Part shown: positions 7,807-16,594 of the stretch, piece by piece
How the letters are laid out: every line of letters begins with the position of its first letter
How positions within the stretch are numbered: the first letter of the stretch is position 1
From: Hylemonella sp. UBA6679
GTDB taxonomy: Bacteria > Pseudomonadota > Gammaproteobacteria > Burkholderiales > Burkholderiaceae_C
Assembly: GCA_002454975.1 (NCBI GenBank)
Contig: DKJZ01000009.1
Span: forward strand, 1-20,840
Direction of reading: 5' to 3'
DNA length: 20,840 nucleotides
Translations under genes and position numbers: made by a program
Notes under the pieces: model-generated
What the model was told of the DNA's origin: nothing
Database searches by the model: none
Seen by the model: only the letters and a program-made list of their open reading frames with translations

Positions 7807-8865
7807 ATGACGGCCAGCCTGGTCATTGCCCCTCAGTGGATCGGTGACGCTGTCATGACCGAGCCCTTGCTGCGTCGTTTGCACGCACGCGGCGAGCGGC
7901 TCACGGTGGGTGCGCTGCCTTGGGTCGCACCCGTGTACCGGGCCATGGCGTGTGTGGACGAGGTGATCGAGTTCCCCTTTGCCCACGGCGGGCTGCAGTT
8001 CAGGGCGCGGCGCAGCATCGCGCGGCAACTCCAAGGGTGTTTTGAGGTGGCTTATGTGCTGCCCAACTCCCTCAAGAGCGCTTTGCTTCCTTGGCTGGCG
8101 GATATTCCCAAACGCGTGGGGTATCTGGGCGAGTCGCGTGTGGGCTTGCTCACGCACCGCTTGAAAAACCTTAAAAATCGTCCGCCCATGGTGGCGTTTT
8201 ATTCTGCGCTGAGTGGCGACACCGACGTGGCCCACGACGTGCCGCAACTGCAGGTGCCAGCACCGGAGGTGAGCGCTGTGCTGAGCAAGCTGGGCTTGGC
8301 CCCCCACAGCTATGTGGTGATGGTGCCCGGCGCCGAGTATGGCCCGGCCAAGCGCTGGCCCACGCAGCACTTTGCCGCGCTGGCCACTGCTTTGCTCTCG
8401 GGTGAGGCACATGCCTCAGCAAATGCTACAAATAACATAGCGGCATCACCCGTGTCTGCGGTGCTTTTGCTCGGTTCTGGCAAAGAATCTGAAATTTGCG
8501 CGAGCATTGCCGCAGACGTGGTGCAGCCTTCATGTGGCGCGCGGTTGCTCAACTTGGCCGGCAGCACCAGCCTGGATGAGGCCATGGCCTTGATAGCCGG
8601 TGCGCGCCAGGTGGTGAGCAACGACACGGGCCTCATGCACGTCGCCGCCGCGCTGCATGTGCCGCAAGTGGCGATGTTTGGCTCGTCCAGCCCCGAGCAC
8701 ACGCCACCCTTGAGCGATGTGGCCACCGTCATCTGGCTTAAAAACGACGCCCAATACCACCCCCCCTTGGATTGCGCGCCATGCTTTGAGCGCGACTGCC
8801 CCTTGGGGCATTTACGCTGCCTCAACGACATCACACCCCAGCGGGTGTTGGCCGCGCTGGCCTGA
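7807..8865 (+). CDS. waaF: ADP-heptose:LPS heptosyltransferase II (glycosyltransferase family 9)
   Basis: 352 residues. GT9 enzyme that adds the second heptose to the lipopolysaccharide inner core at the cytoplasmic face of the inner membrane. Seen: an N-terminal Rossmann-like domain opening with VIAPQWIGDAVMTEPLLRRL (the WaaF form, WIGDxVMxxxL), the central PGAEYGPAKRWP (174-185), and the nucleotide-sugar loop NDTGLMHVAAAL (272-283) followed by FGSSSPEHTPP. The C-terminal CAPCFERDCPLGHLRCL is typical of WaaF. Residues 199-217 (GEAHASANATNNIAASPVS), between ALLS and VLLLGSGKE, are an extra loop absent from ordinary WaaF. It is encoded by AT-richer DNA with inverted repeats. The start has no clear Shine-Dalgarno site; an inverted repeat ends seven bases before it. 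The assignment as waaF rather than another GT9 is likely but not certain. Confidence 0.9.
   Translation: MTASLVIAPQWIGDAVMTEPLLRRLHARGERLTVGALPWVAPVYRAMACVDEVIEFPFAHGGLQFRARRSIARQLQGCFEVAYVLPNSLKSALLPWLADIPKRVGYLGESRVGLLTHRLKNLKNRPPMVAFYSALSGDTDVAHDVPQLQVPAPEVSAVLSKLGLAPHSYVVMVPGAEYGPAKRWPTQHFAALATALLSGEAHASANATNNIAASPVSAVLLLGSGKESEICASIAADVVQPSCGARLLNLAGSTSLDEAMALIAGARQVVSNDTGLMHVAAALHVPQVAMFGSSSPEHTPPLSDVATVIWLKNDAQYHPPLDCAPCFERDCPLGHLRCLNDITPQRVLAALA
8404..8446. repeat. inverted repeats in an in-frame insertion within waaF
   Basis: GAGGCA-CA-TGCCTC (8404-8417) is a perfect 6-base inverted repeat. It is followed by GCTA (8425-8428) and TAGC (8438-8441), flanking AT-rich CAAATAACA. The segment encodes the loop that distinguishes this WaaF from its relatives. 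Its composition and symmetry suggest a small palindromic repeat captured in frame. Without genome-wide copies this is only a candidate. Confidence 0.4.
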
Positions 8866-8878
8866 ATCAAGCCTGAAC

Positions 8879-9904
8879 TCAAGCCCCGAGCAGGGCGGCT
8901 TTTTGGTGAAGCACCGCCCGCGCCTCGCGCGTCATGCGCTGCACCAACTCGGCCGCACTTGGTGCGTCGTGCATCAAGCCGACGGCTTCACCCACCGTCA
9001 CATGGGCGCGGGTGAAGTCGGCGGCGGCCACACCCGCGTCGTAGTCGGCCCGGGCTGCGTCGGGCTGGGCGCGCAGATCGTCGATGCGGTTTTCCCACTG
9101 CCTGTGCAGGTCGTTGCGCAGTGCGCGAAAGTCGTAGGGGGCAGGCCAGTTTTTACGGCGCAACACATCAAACACGCCGCTGCGCGCGGTGTCGTCACCA
9201 CCGGCTGCCACGGCCGCAGCTTTGGCGCCGGGGGCCGCCAGGCTTTCGGTGCTGGCCCACAGGCGAGAGCCCACCAGCACACCATCGGCACCCAGGGCCA
9301 GAGCCGCGACCAGACCGCGGCCATCGGCCACGCCACCGGCTGCCAGCAGCAGGGTGCTCGGCGCGTGGCGCGCGAGATGGTCGGCAATTTCAGGCACCAG
9401 GGTGAAGGTGGCGCGGCCTTCTTGCGCGTTGGCACCGTGGCCGCCAGCCTCGCCACCTTGGGCGATGATGACGCTGGCACCCGCTTGCAGGGCCATGTCC
9501 ACCTGCTCTAGGCGTTGCACTTGGCACAAGAGTTGGGCACCGCTCGCAGCAATGCGCGCAGCGTAGGGCCGTGGGTCGCCAAAGGACAACATGAGCGCGC
9601 GTGGTCGCGCCTCTGCGGGCAAACCCAGCACCCAATCCAGGGCGCTGGCATCTTCATCTAATTTCCAAGTGATAAAGCCAATGCCCAAGGCGTGACGGTA
9701 CTCAGGCGCTATCAAATCAAGAGCGAGTTGGTATTCGCGCTGGGTCCAGGCCAAGTCGCCATAGCCCCCGCCCACCAGGCCCAAGGCACCAGCCTGGACG
9801 CAGGCCGCCGCCAAGGCGCCACCGGTGGCCAGCGCCATGGGGGCCAGTGCGATGGGGGTGCGCAGATCGAACGCGCGGGTCAAACGGGTGTGCAGTGATG
9901 GCAT
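8879..9904 (-). CDS. nitronate monooxygenase-like flavoprotein (NPD family)
   Basis: About 341 residues from the ATG at 9904 (MPSLHTRLTRAFDLRTPIALAPM), which matches the usual N-terminus of the family. An ATG at 9934 would add ten residues and has a weak GGCG upstream, so the start is uncertain. The FMN-binding TIM barrel shows PIALAPMALATGG, the phosphate-binding motif VIIAQGGEAGGHG, LLLAAGGVADGRG and GADGVLVGSRL. These proteins oxidise alkyl nitronates or act as related FMN-dependent oxidoreductases; the substrate here is unknown. It is convergent with waaF (13-base gap). A minus-strand terminator hairpin lies 80 to 120 bases upstream of the start, so either the gene has its own promoter within that gap or it is controlled by read-through. 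Confidence 0.85.
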   Translation of the reverse strand: MPSLHTRLTRAFDLRTPIALAPMALATGGALAAACVQAGALGLVGGGYGDLAWTQREYQLALDLIAPEYRHALGIGFITWKLDEDASALDWVLGLPAEARPRALMLSFGDPRPYAARIAASGAQLLCQVQRLEQVDMALQAGASVIIAQGGEAGGHGANAQEGRATFTLVPEIADHLARHAPSTLLLAAGGVADGRGLVAALALGADGVLVGSRLWASTESLAAPGAKAAAVAAGGDDTARSGVFDVLRRKNWPAPYDFRALRNDLHRQWENRIDDLRAQPDAARADYDAGVAAADFTRAHVTVGEAVGLMHDAPSAAELVQRMTREARAVLHQKAALLGA

Positions 9905-9983
9905 GGTGTGGTGCAGCGCAAGTAAAGCGCTCATTTTCGCCAATGTGCCGCTGATTTGAAGCAGAACCTGTCGAGAAGGCACC

Positions 9984-10021
9984 AAAAAAGAAGCCACCCC
10001 AAGTTGCCTTGAGGGTGGCTT
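9984..10021 (-). terminator. strong intrinsic terminator on the minus strand
   Basis: The minus-strand RNA pairs AAGCCACCC (10021-10013) with GGGTGGCTT (9999-9991), continued inside by CAAG/CTTG (10011-10008 with 10003-10000), with one bulged base and a GCAA loop. The roughly 13-pair stem is followed by C and six T residues (9989-9984). It can end transcripts from the kinase gene or from an RNA between the two genes, and lies 80 bases before the next minus-strand start. Confidence 0.85.
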
Positions 10022-10165
10022 GTGAAGGGTTCCCGAAGGAACGTCGTTGGACCTCTTCGCACAAGGTGGTGTGGTTCACTCTGTTCTTGTGCGCCCTGAT
10101 CTGTGACAGCGAACGGTTCAACTGTAGGTGAGATCAGGGGCGAGGGATATCCCATGAACATGGGG
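9984..10165 (-). ncRNA. candidate structured RNA (leader, 3' UTR or small RNA) ending in a terminator
   Basis: Read on the minus strand from 10165 to 9984, four hairpins follow one another. First is a CCCATG/CATGGG hairpin (10151-10164) overlapping the palindrome GGGATATCCC. Second is a CCCTGATCT/AGATCAGGG stem (10131-10139 with 10094-10102) enclosing ACAG/CTGT. Third is a CGCACAAG/CTTGTGCG stem (10086-10093 with 10058-10065). Fourth is GTTCC-TTCG-GGAAC (10042-10029), a C(UUCG)G tetraloop that exists only in the minus-strand RNA. An intrinsic terminator follows. No convincing protein is encoded; an 86-codon frame over it has no recognisable features and runs through the terminator. It lies between the stop of the histidine kinase gene and the start of the nitronate monooxygenase gene. 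It does not resemble 6S RNA, tmRNA, 4.5S RNA or a riboswitch class I know. Confidence 0.5.
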
Positions 10166-10191
10166 TCAGTCAGCCAAGCCGCACAGGCCAT

Positions 10192-11955
<1,764 letters not shown>

Positions 11956-11993
11956 GGTGTTGCGTGGCTGAGCTTGGAGAGAGGCGCAGACCG

Positions 11994-13313
11994 TTAACGC
12001 TGCTGGCGCTGCGCCAGTGCAATCAAAATCAGCACCGGCAGGCCCAGGCACGCCGTGCTGATGAAAAAAGGCGCGTAGCCGAAGTGGTCCACAAACTGGC
12101 CAGAAAACCCCGCCAGCCATTTGGGCGCGAGCAGCATCATGGAGCTGAACAAAGCGTATTGCGTGGCCGAGTACTGGATGTTGGTCAGGCTCGAGAGGTA
12201 GGCAATGAACGCGGCCGAGGCAATGCCGCTGGACAAATTGTCGGCCGAGATCACCCACACCAGGGCGTGTAAGTCATGCCCGCGCGACCCCAGCCAGGCA
12301 AACAGCAGGTTGCTCGCTGCGCTGAGCACGGCGCCCAGCATGAGCACGCGCATCACGCCCAGGCGCATGGCCAGCACGCCGCCCACAAACGCCCCCGCCA
12401 GCGTCATGATGACCCCAAACACCTTGGTGACGGCGGCCACCTCGTCTTTGCTGTAACCCATGTCCACATAAAACGGGTTGGCCATGATGCCCATGACCAC
12501 ATCGCTGATGCGGTAGACCGCAATCAGGCTCAGAATCAGCGCGGCTTGCCAGCGGTAGCGCTGCACAAAGTCGGCAAAGGGCGCGACCAAAGCCTCGCGC
12601 AGCCACGTGGCCAGGTTGCGCGCCGGTGGGGTGGCGCGGCGCGCTGGCTCGGGGCTGAGCAGCACGGTGATCAGGCCAGGCGTCATGCTCAATGCCATCA
12701 CCAGGTAAGCCATTTGCCAGGCTGCTTGCTGGTAGCCGCCGCTGCCGGTTTCAAAACGCGCGGCCACCCACAGCACGCCCGCACCGGCCCAGATCATGGC
12801 CAAGCGGTAGCCAGTTTGGTAGGCCGCAGCCAGCGCGGCTTGGCGCTCGGTGCCGGCCGACTCAATGCGAAACGCATCCAGGGCAATGTCTTGCGTGGCC
12901 GAGCCAAATGCCACCACCAGGGCGCACCACACCAAGGGCTCCAGGCCGGCGCGTGGGTCGTGCAAGGCCATGCCCACCAGGCCCGCGGCAATCACGCATT
13001 GCGAGAGCACCAACCAGCTGCGCCGCCAGCCCAGCCAGCGTTGCAACACGGGCAGGGGCAAGCGGTCCACCAGCGGCGCCCAAGCCCACTTGAAGGCATA
13101 AGCCAGGCCCACCCAACTCAAATAACCAATGGTGGTGCGGTCGATGCCCGCTTCGCGCAAGCGAAAACTCAAGGTGCCCAGCACCAGCAGCAGCGGCAAG
13201 CCGGCCGAGAAACCCAACATCAACATGCGCAAGGTGGCGGGCTCGAGGTAGACCTTGAAGGTGTCGCGCCACCGGGGCTTGGAAGGCTGGGGCTGAGCAA
13301 CAGATTCAGACAT
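11994..13313 (-). CDS. ampG: AmpG-type muropeptide permease (MFS)
   Basis: About 439 residues with some 12 or more membrane helices. AmpG imports anhydromuropeptides released by wall turnover into the cytoplasm for recycling, and in some bacteria feeds beta-lactamase induction. I chose the start at 13313 (MSESVAQPQPSKPRWRD) because TATGAT lies six bases upstream and the 15 upstream codons look random. Family signatures are LMLGFSAGLPLLLVLGTLSFRLREAGID, YLSWVGLAYAFKWAWAPLVDRLPLP, FGSATQDIALDAFRIE and NPFYVDMGYSKDEVA. It is divergent from a periplasmic M48 peptidase, and upstream of and probably co-transcribed with the hybrid kinase. A wall-recycling or envelope-stress link between these genes is an inference from position only. 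Confidence 0.93.
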   Translation of the reverse strand: MSESVAQPQPSKPRWRDTFKVYLEPATLRMLMLGFSAGLPLLLVLGTLSFRLREAGIDRTTIGYLSWVGLAYAFKWAWAPLVDRLPLPVLQRWLGWRRSWLVLSQCVIAAGLVGMALHDPRAGLEPLVWCALVVAFGSATQDIALDAFRIESAGTERQAALAAAYQTGYRLAMIWAGAGVLWVAARFETGSGGYQQAAWQMAYLVMALSMTPGLITVLLSPEPARRATPPARNLATWLREALVAPFADFVQRYRWQAALILSLIAVYRISDVVMGIMANPFYVDMGYSKDEVAAVTKVFGVIMTLAGAFVGGVLAMRLGVMRVLMLGAVLSAASNLLFAWLGSRGHDLHALVWVISADNLSSGIASAAFIAYLSSLTNIQYSATQYALFSSMMLLAPKWLAGFSGQFVDHFGYAPFFISTACLGLPVLILIALAQRQQR

Positions 13314-13404
13314 GGGCCCATCATAAAGCCCGACCCACACGCAGCCAGCGCACGGCATTGCAAAGTGGCGTGCAGAAATTCTGCAGCGCCCTTATGATTT
13401 TTGG
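13314..13404. promoter_or_regulatory. divergent promoter region between ampG and the M48 peptidase gene; possible leaderless starts
   Basis: TATGAT occurs in both directions at the same distance from the start codon: minus strand 13325-13320, then GGGCCC, then the ampG ATG; plus strand 13393-13398, then TTTTGG, then the M48 gene ATG. Neither start has a Shine-Dalgarno sequence. With the usual -10 spacing, transcription would begin at the ATG itself. No good -35 elements are seen. Confidence 0.45.
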
Positions 13405-14235
13405 ATGTTCAAACGCAGTTATTGGGTGTGGCTGGCCGCGGCCAGCATGGTGGTGTCGGTGCAGCCAGCGCAGGCCCGCGAAGGTGTGGAGGTGGGTGAG
13501 GCCTCCCGGTTCAGCCAACTCGTGCCGGCTGACGATGTGGAGCAGCAGGCCAAGCAACAGTACGCCCAGCTGCTGGCCCAGGCCGAGAAAAAAAACGCGC
13601 TGGGTGCGCCCAACCACCCGCAGGTGGTGCGGCTGCGCACCATCGCCAACAAGCTCGTCCCTTACGCGCTGGAATGGAACCCGCGCGCCAAGCATTGGAA
13701 GTGGGAAGTCAACCTCATTGGCTCTAAGCAAATCAACGCGTTTTGCATGCCCGGGGGCAAGATTGCTTTTTACACCGGCATTCTTGAGCAGCTCCAGCTC
13801 AGCGACGACGAGGTGGCCATGGTGATGGGCCATGAAATTGCGCACGCGCTGCGTGAGCACGCGCGCGAGCGCATGGGCAAAACCGCCGTCACGCAAGGTG
13901 CAGCGCGCATTGGTGGGGCGCTGGCAGCGAGCTTGTTTGGCATCGACCCGCGCCTGACCGACAGCATCGCGCGTGGTGGGGCCAATTTGCTCAGCCTGGA
14001 GTTCAGCCGCGAAGACGAGAGCGAGGCCGACCTGGTGGGCATGGAGCTGGCCGCACGTGCGGGCTTTGACCCGCGCGCGGGTGTGAGCCTCTGGGAAAAA
14101 ATGAGTGCGTCCAACAAAGACGCGCCACCGCAGTGGCTGTCCACCCACCCCTCGGGGCGCACCCGCATCGACCAAATCGAGCGCAACCTCGACAAGGTGC
14201 TGCCCTTTTACGAGCGGGCCAAAGCCACGCGCTGA
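13405..14235 (+). CDS. periplasmic M48-family zinc metallopeptidase
   Basis: 276 residues. An N-terminal signal peptide (MFKRSYWVWLAAASMVVSVQ) is likely cleaved after AQA (about residue 24), so the mature protein is periplasmic. No lipobox is seen. The catalytic motif HEIAH is at 143-147, with the third zinc ligand E207 in SREDESEADLVGM. The substrate-cleft motif NAFCMPGGKIAFYTGIL precedes it, and the C-terminal LSTHPSGRTRIDQIE is typical of the LoiP/YggG-BepA branch. Such proteases degrade misfolded outer-membrane or periplasmic proteins. It is divergent from ampG and convergent with the glyoxalase II-like gene, with only 16 bases between their stops. Confidence 0.94.
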   Translation: MFKRSYWVWLAAASMVVSVQPAQAREGVEVGEASRFSQLVPADDVEQQAKQQYAQLLAQAEKKNALGAPNHPQVVRLRTIANKLVPYALEWNPRAKHWKWEVNLIGSKQINAFCMPGGKIAFYTGILEQLQLSDDEVAMVMGHEIAHALREHARERMGKTAVTQGAARIGGALAASLFGIDPRLTDSIARGGANLLSLEFSREDESEADLVGMELAARAGFDPRAGVSLWEKMSASNKDAPPQWLSTHPSGRTRIDQIERNLDKVLPFYERAKATR

Positions 14236-14251
14236 CCTGCGTGCTCAGGCC

Positions 14252-14890
14252 TCAGGTGCCACCCACGTAAGGGTTGGTTTTGCGTTCGCGCCCGAAGGTG
14301 CTCTCTGGGCCGTGCCCGGGGATGAACACGGTGTCGTCCCCCATGGGCCAGAGCCGCTCGGTGATGCTCTTGATGAGGGTGTCGAAGTCGCCCTGCGGAA
14401 AATCTGTGCGGCCAATGGAGCCGGCAAACAGCACATCGCCCACAAACGCGCGTTGGAGTTCGGGCGAGTAAAACACCACATGGCCAGGCGTGTGACCCGG
14501 GCAATGCCGCACCTGCAAGGTGTGTTGACCCAGTTGCACCGTGTCGCCATCGTGCAGCCAGCGCGTGGGGGTGAAGCTGTCGGCGTGGGCAAAACCAAAG
14601 CGGTGGCTTTGCTCGGGCAGACCGTCAATCCAAAACTGGTCGCCCTCATGCGGGCCAATGATGGGAATTGACAGCTGTTTGGCCAGCACCGCGGTGCCCC
14701 CTGCGTGGTCGATGTGCGCATGGGTGAGCCAAATTTGCTCGAGCTTGACGCCCAGGCGCGCCACCTCGGCCAGCAGCATGTCCAGGTCGCCACCCGGGTC
14801 GATGATGGCTGCCGTCATGGTCTGGTCGCACCAGACGAGCGAACAGTTTTGCTGGAAGGGTGTTACGGGGATGGTTTGGTAATGCAGCAT
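14252..14890 (-). CDS. metallo-beta-lactamase-fold hydrolase, glyoxalase II-like
   Basis: About 212 residues from the ATG at 14890 (MLHYQTIPVTPFQQN), the usual start of this subgroup; an ATG six codons upstream is less likely. The metal motif is THAHIDH (H57, H59, D61, H62). Later ligands fall in VRHCPGHTPGHVVFY, AFVGDVLFAGSIGRTD and VFIPGHGPESTFG. This pattern fits the short GloB2/YcbL branch of hydroxyacylglutathione hydrolases, which cleave thioesters such as S-lactoylglutathione. The true substrate is not shown by sequence. Its start is 33 bases downstream of the stop of the TIGR02444-family gene, so both may be in one transcript. Confidence 0.92.
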   Translation of the reverse strand: MLHYQTIPVTPFQQNCSLVWCDQTMTAAIIDPGGDLDMLLAEVARLGVKLEQIWLTHAHIDHAGGTAVLAKQLSIPIIGPHEGDQFWIDGLPEQSHRFGFAHADSFTPTRWLHDGDTVQLGQHTLQVRHCPGHTPGHVVFYSPELQRAFVGDVLFAGSIGRTDFPQGDFDTLIKSITERLWPMGDDTVFIPGHGPESTFGRERKTNPYVGGT

Positions 14891-14923
14891 GAGGGTGCTT
14901 GGTCGCAAGGTTGAGGTCAGAGT

Positions 14924-15511
14924 TTAGAGCTTAAGCCCGTCGTTCACAGCCTGCTGCAAGCCTATGGCTTCGCTCGCAAGCAGCCCAGCTGCCGTACGCA
15001 CATCGGGCATTTGCAAGGTTTCCAGGGGGTGCTTGTTCATGTGCGCAAAGTGGCCAAGCACGCACCGCAGCGCATGTTGGACTGCATCTGGCGACTTGTC
15101 TTGTGCGTAGGTGGCTTGTGGCAAGCTGGCTAAGTGCGTGTTCAGGTAGGCCAAGGCCACCTGCTCGGCGTTCACCTCGGTGGCCTTGATTTGCTCTCGC
15201 ACCCAGTGGTTGAGGTCGGGTGCAATCTCGTGCACGCCTACTTTCATGGCTTGACGGATTTGGCGCAGCGGCAGCACCACCTGCTCGCGCCAAGCCTTCA
15301 GCCCTTGATCGACGTGGGTCACGGTGGCAGGGCTTACCTCGCAGCGGCTGTGGGCCGCGTAAAGCGCATAGATGAGCATGCACACATCCAGCCCGAGGTG
15401 GGCTTGTAGCGTCAAGCAGGCTGGCGCCACGCCTTCACGGCGGTACAAGGCCAGTGCATAGCGCCACAGCGGGGTGTCGAGGTCGGCCGGACGGGTCGCG
15501 GTTGAGGCCAT
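14924..15511 (-). CDS. TIGR02444/DUF2390-family protein of unknown function
   Basis: 195 residues. The N-terminal LWRYALALYRREGVAPACLTLQAHLGLDV with MLIYALYAA matches what I recall of TIGR02444 (DUF2390), an all-helical cytoplasmic family without an assigned role. LKAWREQVVLPLRQIRQAMK is the second conserved block. The C-terminal 90 residues, rich in Ala, Leu and His, are less conserved. The start has AGGA seven to eight bases upstream. It lies 21 bases after the LysR-gene stop on the same strand, so it may receive transcription from the regulator gene, although no functional tie is evident. Confidence 0.75.
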   Translation of the reverse strand: MASTATRPADLDTPLWRYALALYRREGVAPACLTLQAHLGLDVCMLIYALYAAHSRCEVSPATVTHVDQGLKAWREQVVLPLRQIRQAMKVGVHEIAPDLNHWVREQIKATEVNAEQVALAYLNTHLASLPQATYAQDKSPDAVQHALRCVLGHFAHMNKHPLETLQMPDVRTAAGLLASEAIGLQQAVNDGLKL

Positions 15512-15532
15512 GGGAAATCCTTGGTTCGTGAC

Positions 15533-16444
15533 TCAAGCCGCCGTTGGGGTTTGGGCGGCTTTGGACTGGGCGTGCTGCTCGAGCAAATTGATGAACGCGG
15601 CGGCCGCAGGGCTGAGCGGACGAAGGGGGTGGGTCACGCAAACCACTTGGCGTGTCAGGGGTGGGTCGACCAACGTGTGCGCGCGCAGGCTGCCATCTTG
15701 CACGCGGCTACGAACAGCGATGCGCGGTAACAGCGCGGCATAGGTTCCCATCTCCACCAGTTGCAAGATGGCGTTGATGGAGTCCACCTCCAGGGCAGGG
15801 GCCAGGGCGATGCCCTCTGCCTGGGTGATGCTGTCCAAAATATCGCGCAGACCGTGCAAGCGTGTTGGTAATGCGAGCTTGAGCCCCACTGCTTCGCGCA
15901 GTGCCAAGGTCTCGGCAAGCGGGGGGTGCTTGTGCCCAGTGACCAGAACAAAATCTTCGCTGAGCAGAGGGTGGCTGTTGAGTGCCAACTGGCGTCGTGG
16001 TTGGTTGATGATGGCAGCGTCGAGCTGCCCCTGCGTGACGGCTTTGCAAAGCATCGGGGTGTAGCCGTCGCTCAGCGCCAGGGTCACGCGTGGGTGAGCC
16101 TCGGAGAACGCGGTCAGCACCTTGGCCAAAAGGTCTTGCGCTACGCTGGCGATGAGCCCGATCGACACATGGCCGCTGAGCTCACCATCGGTCTGCATCA
16201 GTTGGTCACGAGCCTGCGCAAATTCAGCCAGCAAGGGGCGAAACAACTTGTACATCAGATGGCCGGCTGGGGCAGGGACCATGCCGCGTGTGTTGCGATG
16301 AAACAGCTGCTGACCGATCTCGTTTTCTAACTTGGCCAGCTGCATGCTCAGCGCCGGTTGCACCACGTTCATTCGGCTGGCTGCCCGGGTCATGGACCCT
16401 TCTTCGTAGAGCGCGAGAAAGTATTGGATTTGTCGGAGTTCCAT
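15533..16444 (-). CDS. LysR-type transcriptional regulator
   Basis: 303 residues, standard for the family. The N-terminal winged helix-turn-helix is clear (MELRQIQYFLALYEEGSMTR, then AASRMNVVQPALSMQLAKLENEIGQQLFHR), followed by a linker helix and a periplasmic-binding-protein-like effector domain (GHVSIGLIASVAQDLLAKVL... to the C-terminus). The GHVSIGL and PTRLHGLRDILD segments resemble regulators of aromatic-acid genes. It is divergent from the Bug/TctC gene across an AT-rich region with inverted repeats, the standard layout for control of the neighbouring operon with a pathway compound as co-inducer. It likely represses its own gene as well. Confidence 0.95.
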   Translation of the reverse strand: MELRQIQYFLALYEEGSMTRAASRMNVVQPALSMQLAKLENEIGQQLFHRNTRGMVPAPAGHLMYKLFRPLLAEFAQARDQLMQTDGELSGHVSIGLIASVAQDLLAKVLTAFSEAHPRVTLALSDGYTPMLCKAVTQGQLDAAIINQPRRQLALNSHPLLSEDFVLVTGHKHPPLAETLALREAVGLKLALPTRLHGLRDILDSITQAEGIALAPALEVDSINAILQLVEMGTYAALLPRIAVRSRVQDGSLRAHTLVDPPLTRQVVCVTHPLRPLSPAAAAFINLLEQHAQSKAAQTPTAA

Positions 16445-16591
16445 CGCAGTTTTTGTGAAGAAATCTTACATCATCATTTATGATTAATTTGATCAATATA
16501 TATTAATAGACATGATGTAGATCGGTTCCTAGAATTTCTTCCATACAACAGTTTGTGACCCTTCAAAAGGGCCAGACGACAATGAGGAGAA
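16445..16591. promoter_or_regulatory. divergent control region of the LysR gene and the uptake/decarboxylase operon
   Basis: This stretch is strikingly AT-rich against its GC-rich surroundings. An inverted repeat TACATCAT (16467-16474) / ATGATGTA (16512-16519) extends by three more pairs if one T is bulged; its arms are centred about 45 bases apart. Between them lie ATCAT-TT-ATGAT (16472-16483) and the palindrome TTGATCAA (16489-16496). A weak plus-strand promoter TTGATC (16489-16494) with CATGAT (16511-16516, spacer 16) would overlap the right arm. Such paired sites fit recognition and activation sites of a LysR regulator. GAGGAG at 16584-16589 is the ribosome binding site of the next gene. 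Confidence 0.55.
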
Positions 16592-16594
16592 ATG

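Noticed and set aside
9706..9727. AT-richer stretch GCGCTATCAAATCAAGAGCG inside the nitronate monooxygenase gene, reminiscent of dispersed Comamonadaceae repeats
   Set aside because: The symmetry is weak (GCGC/GAGCG only) and the protein reads through without an obvious insertion, so a repeat cannot be supported from one copy.
9931..10191. An 86-codon minus-strand open frame after the kinase gene
   Set aside because: It overlaps the structured RNA region and runs through the terminator hairpin, shows no domain or ribosome binding site, and has residue content typical of chance GC-rich frames.
12276..13397. A 373-codon plus-strand open frame opposite ampG
   Set aside because: Rich in Gln, His, Ala and Gly with no hydrophobic core. 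It is the antisense shadow of the clear ampG gene.
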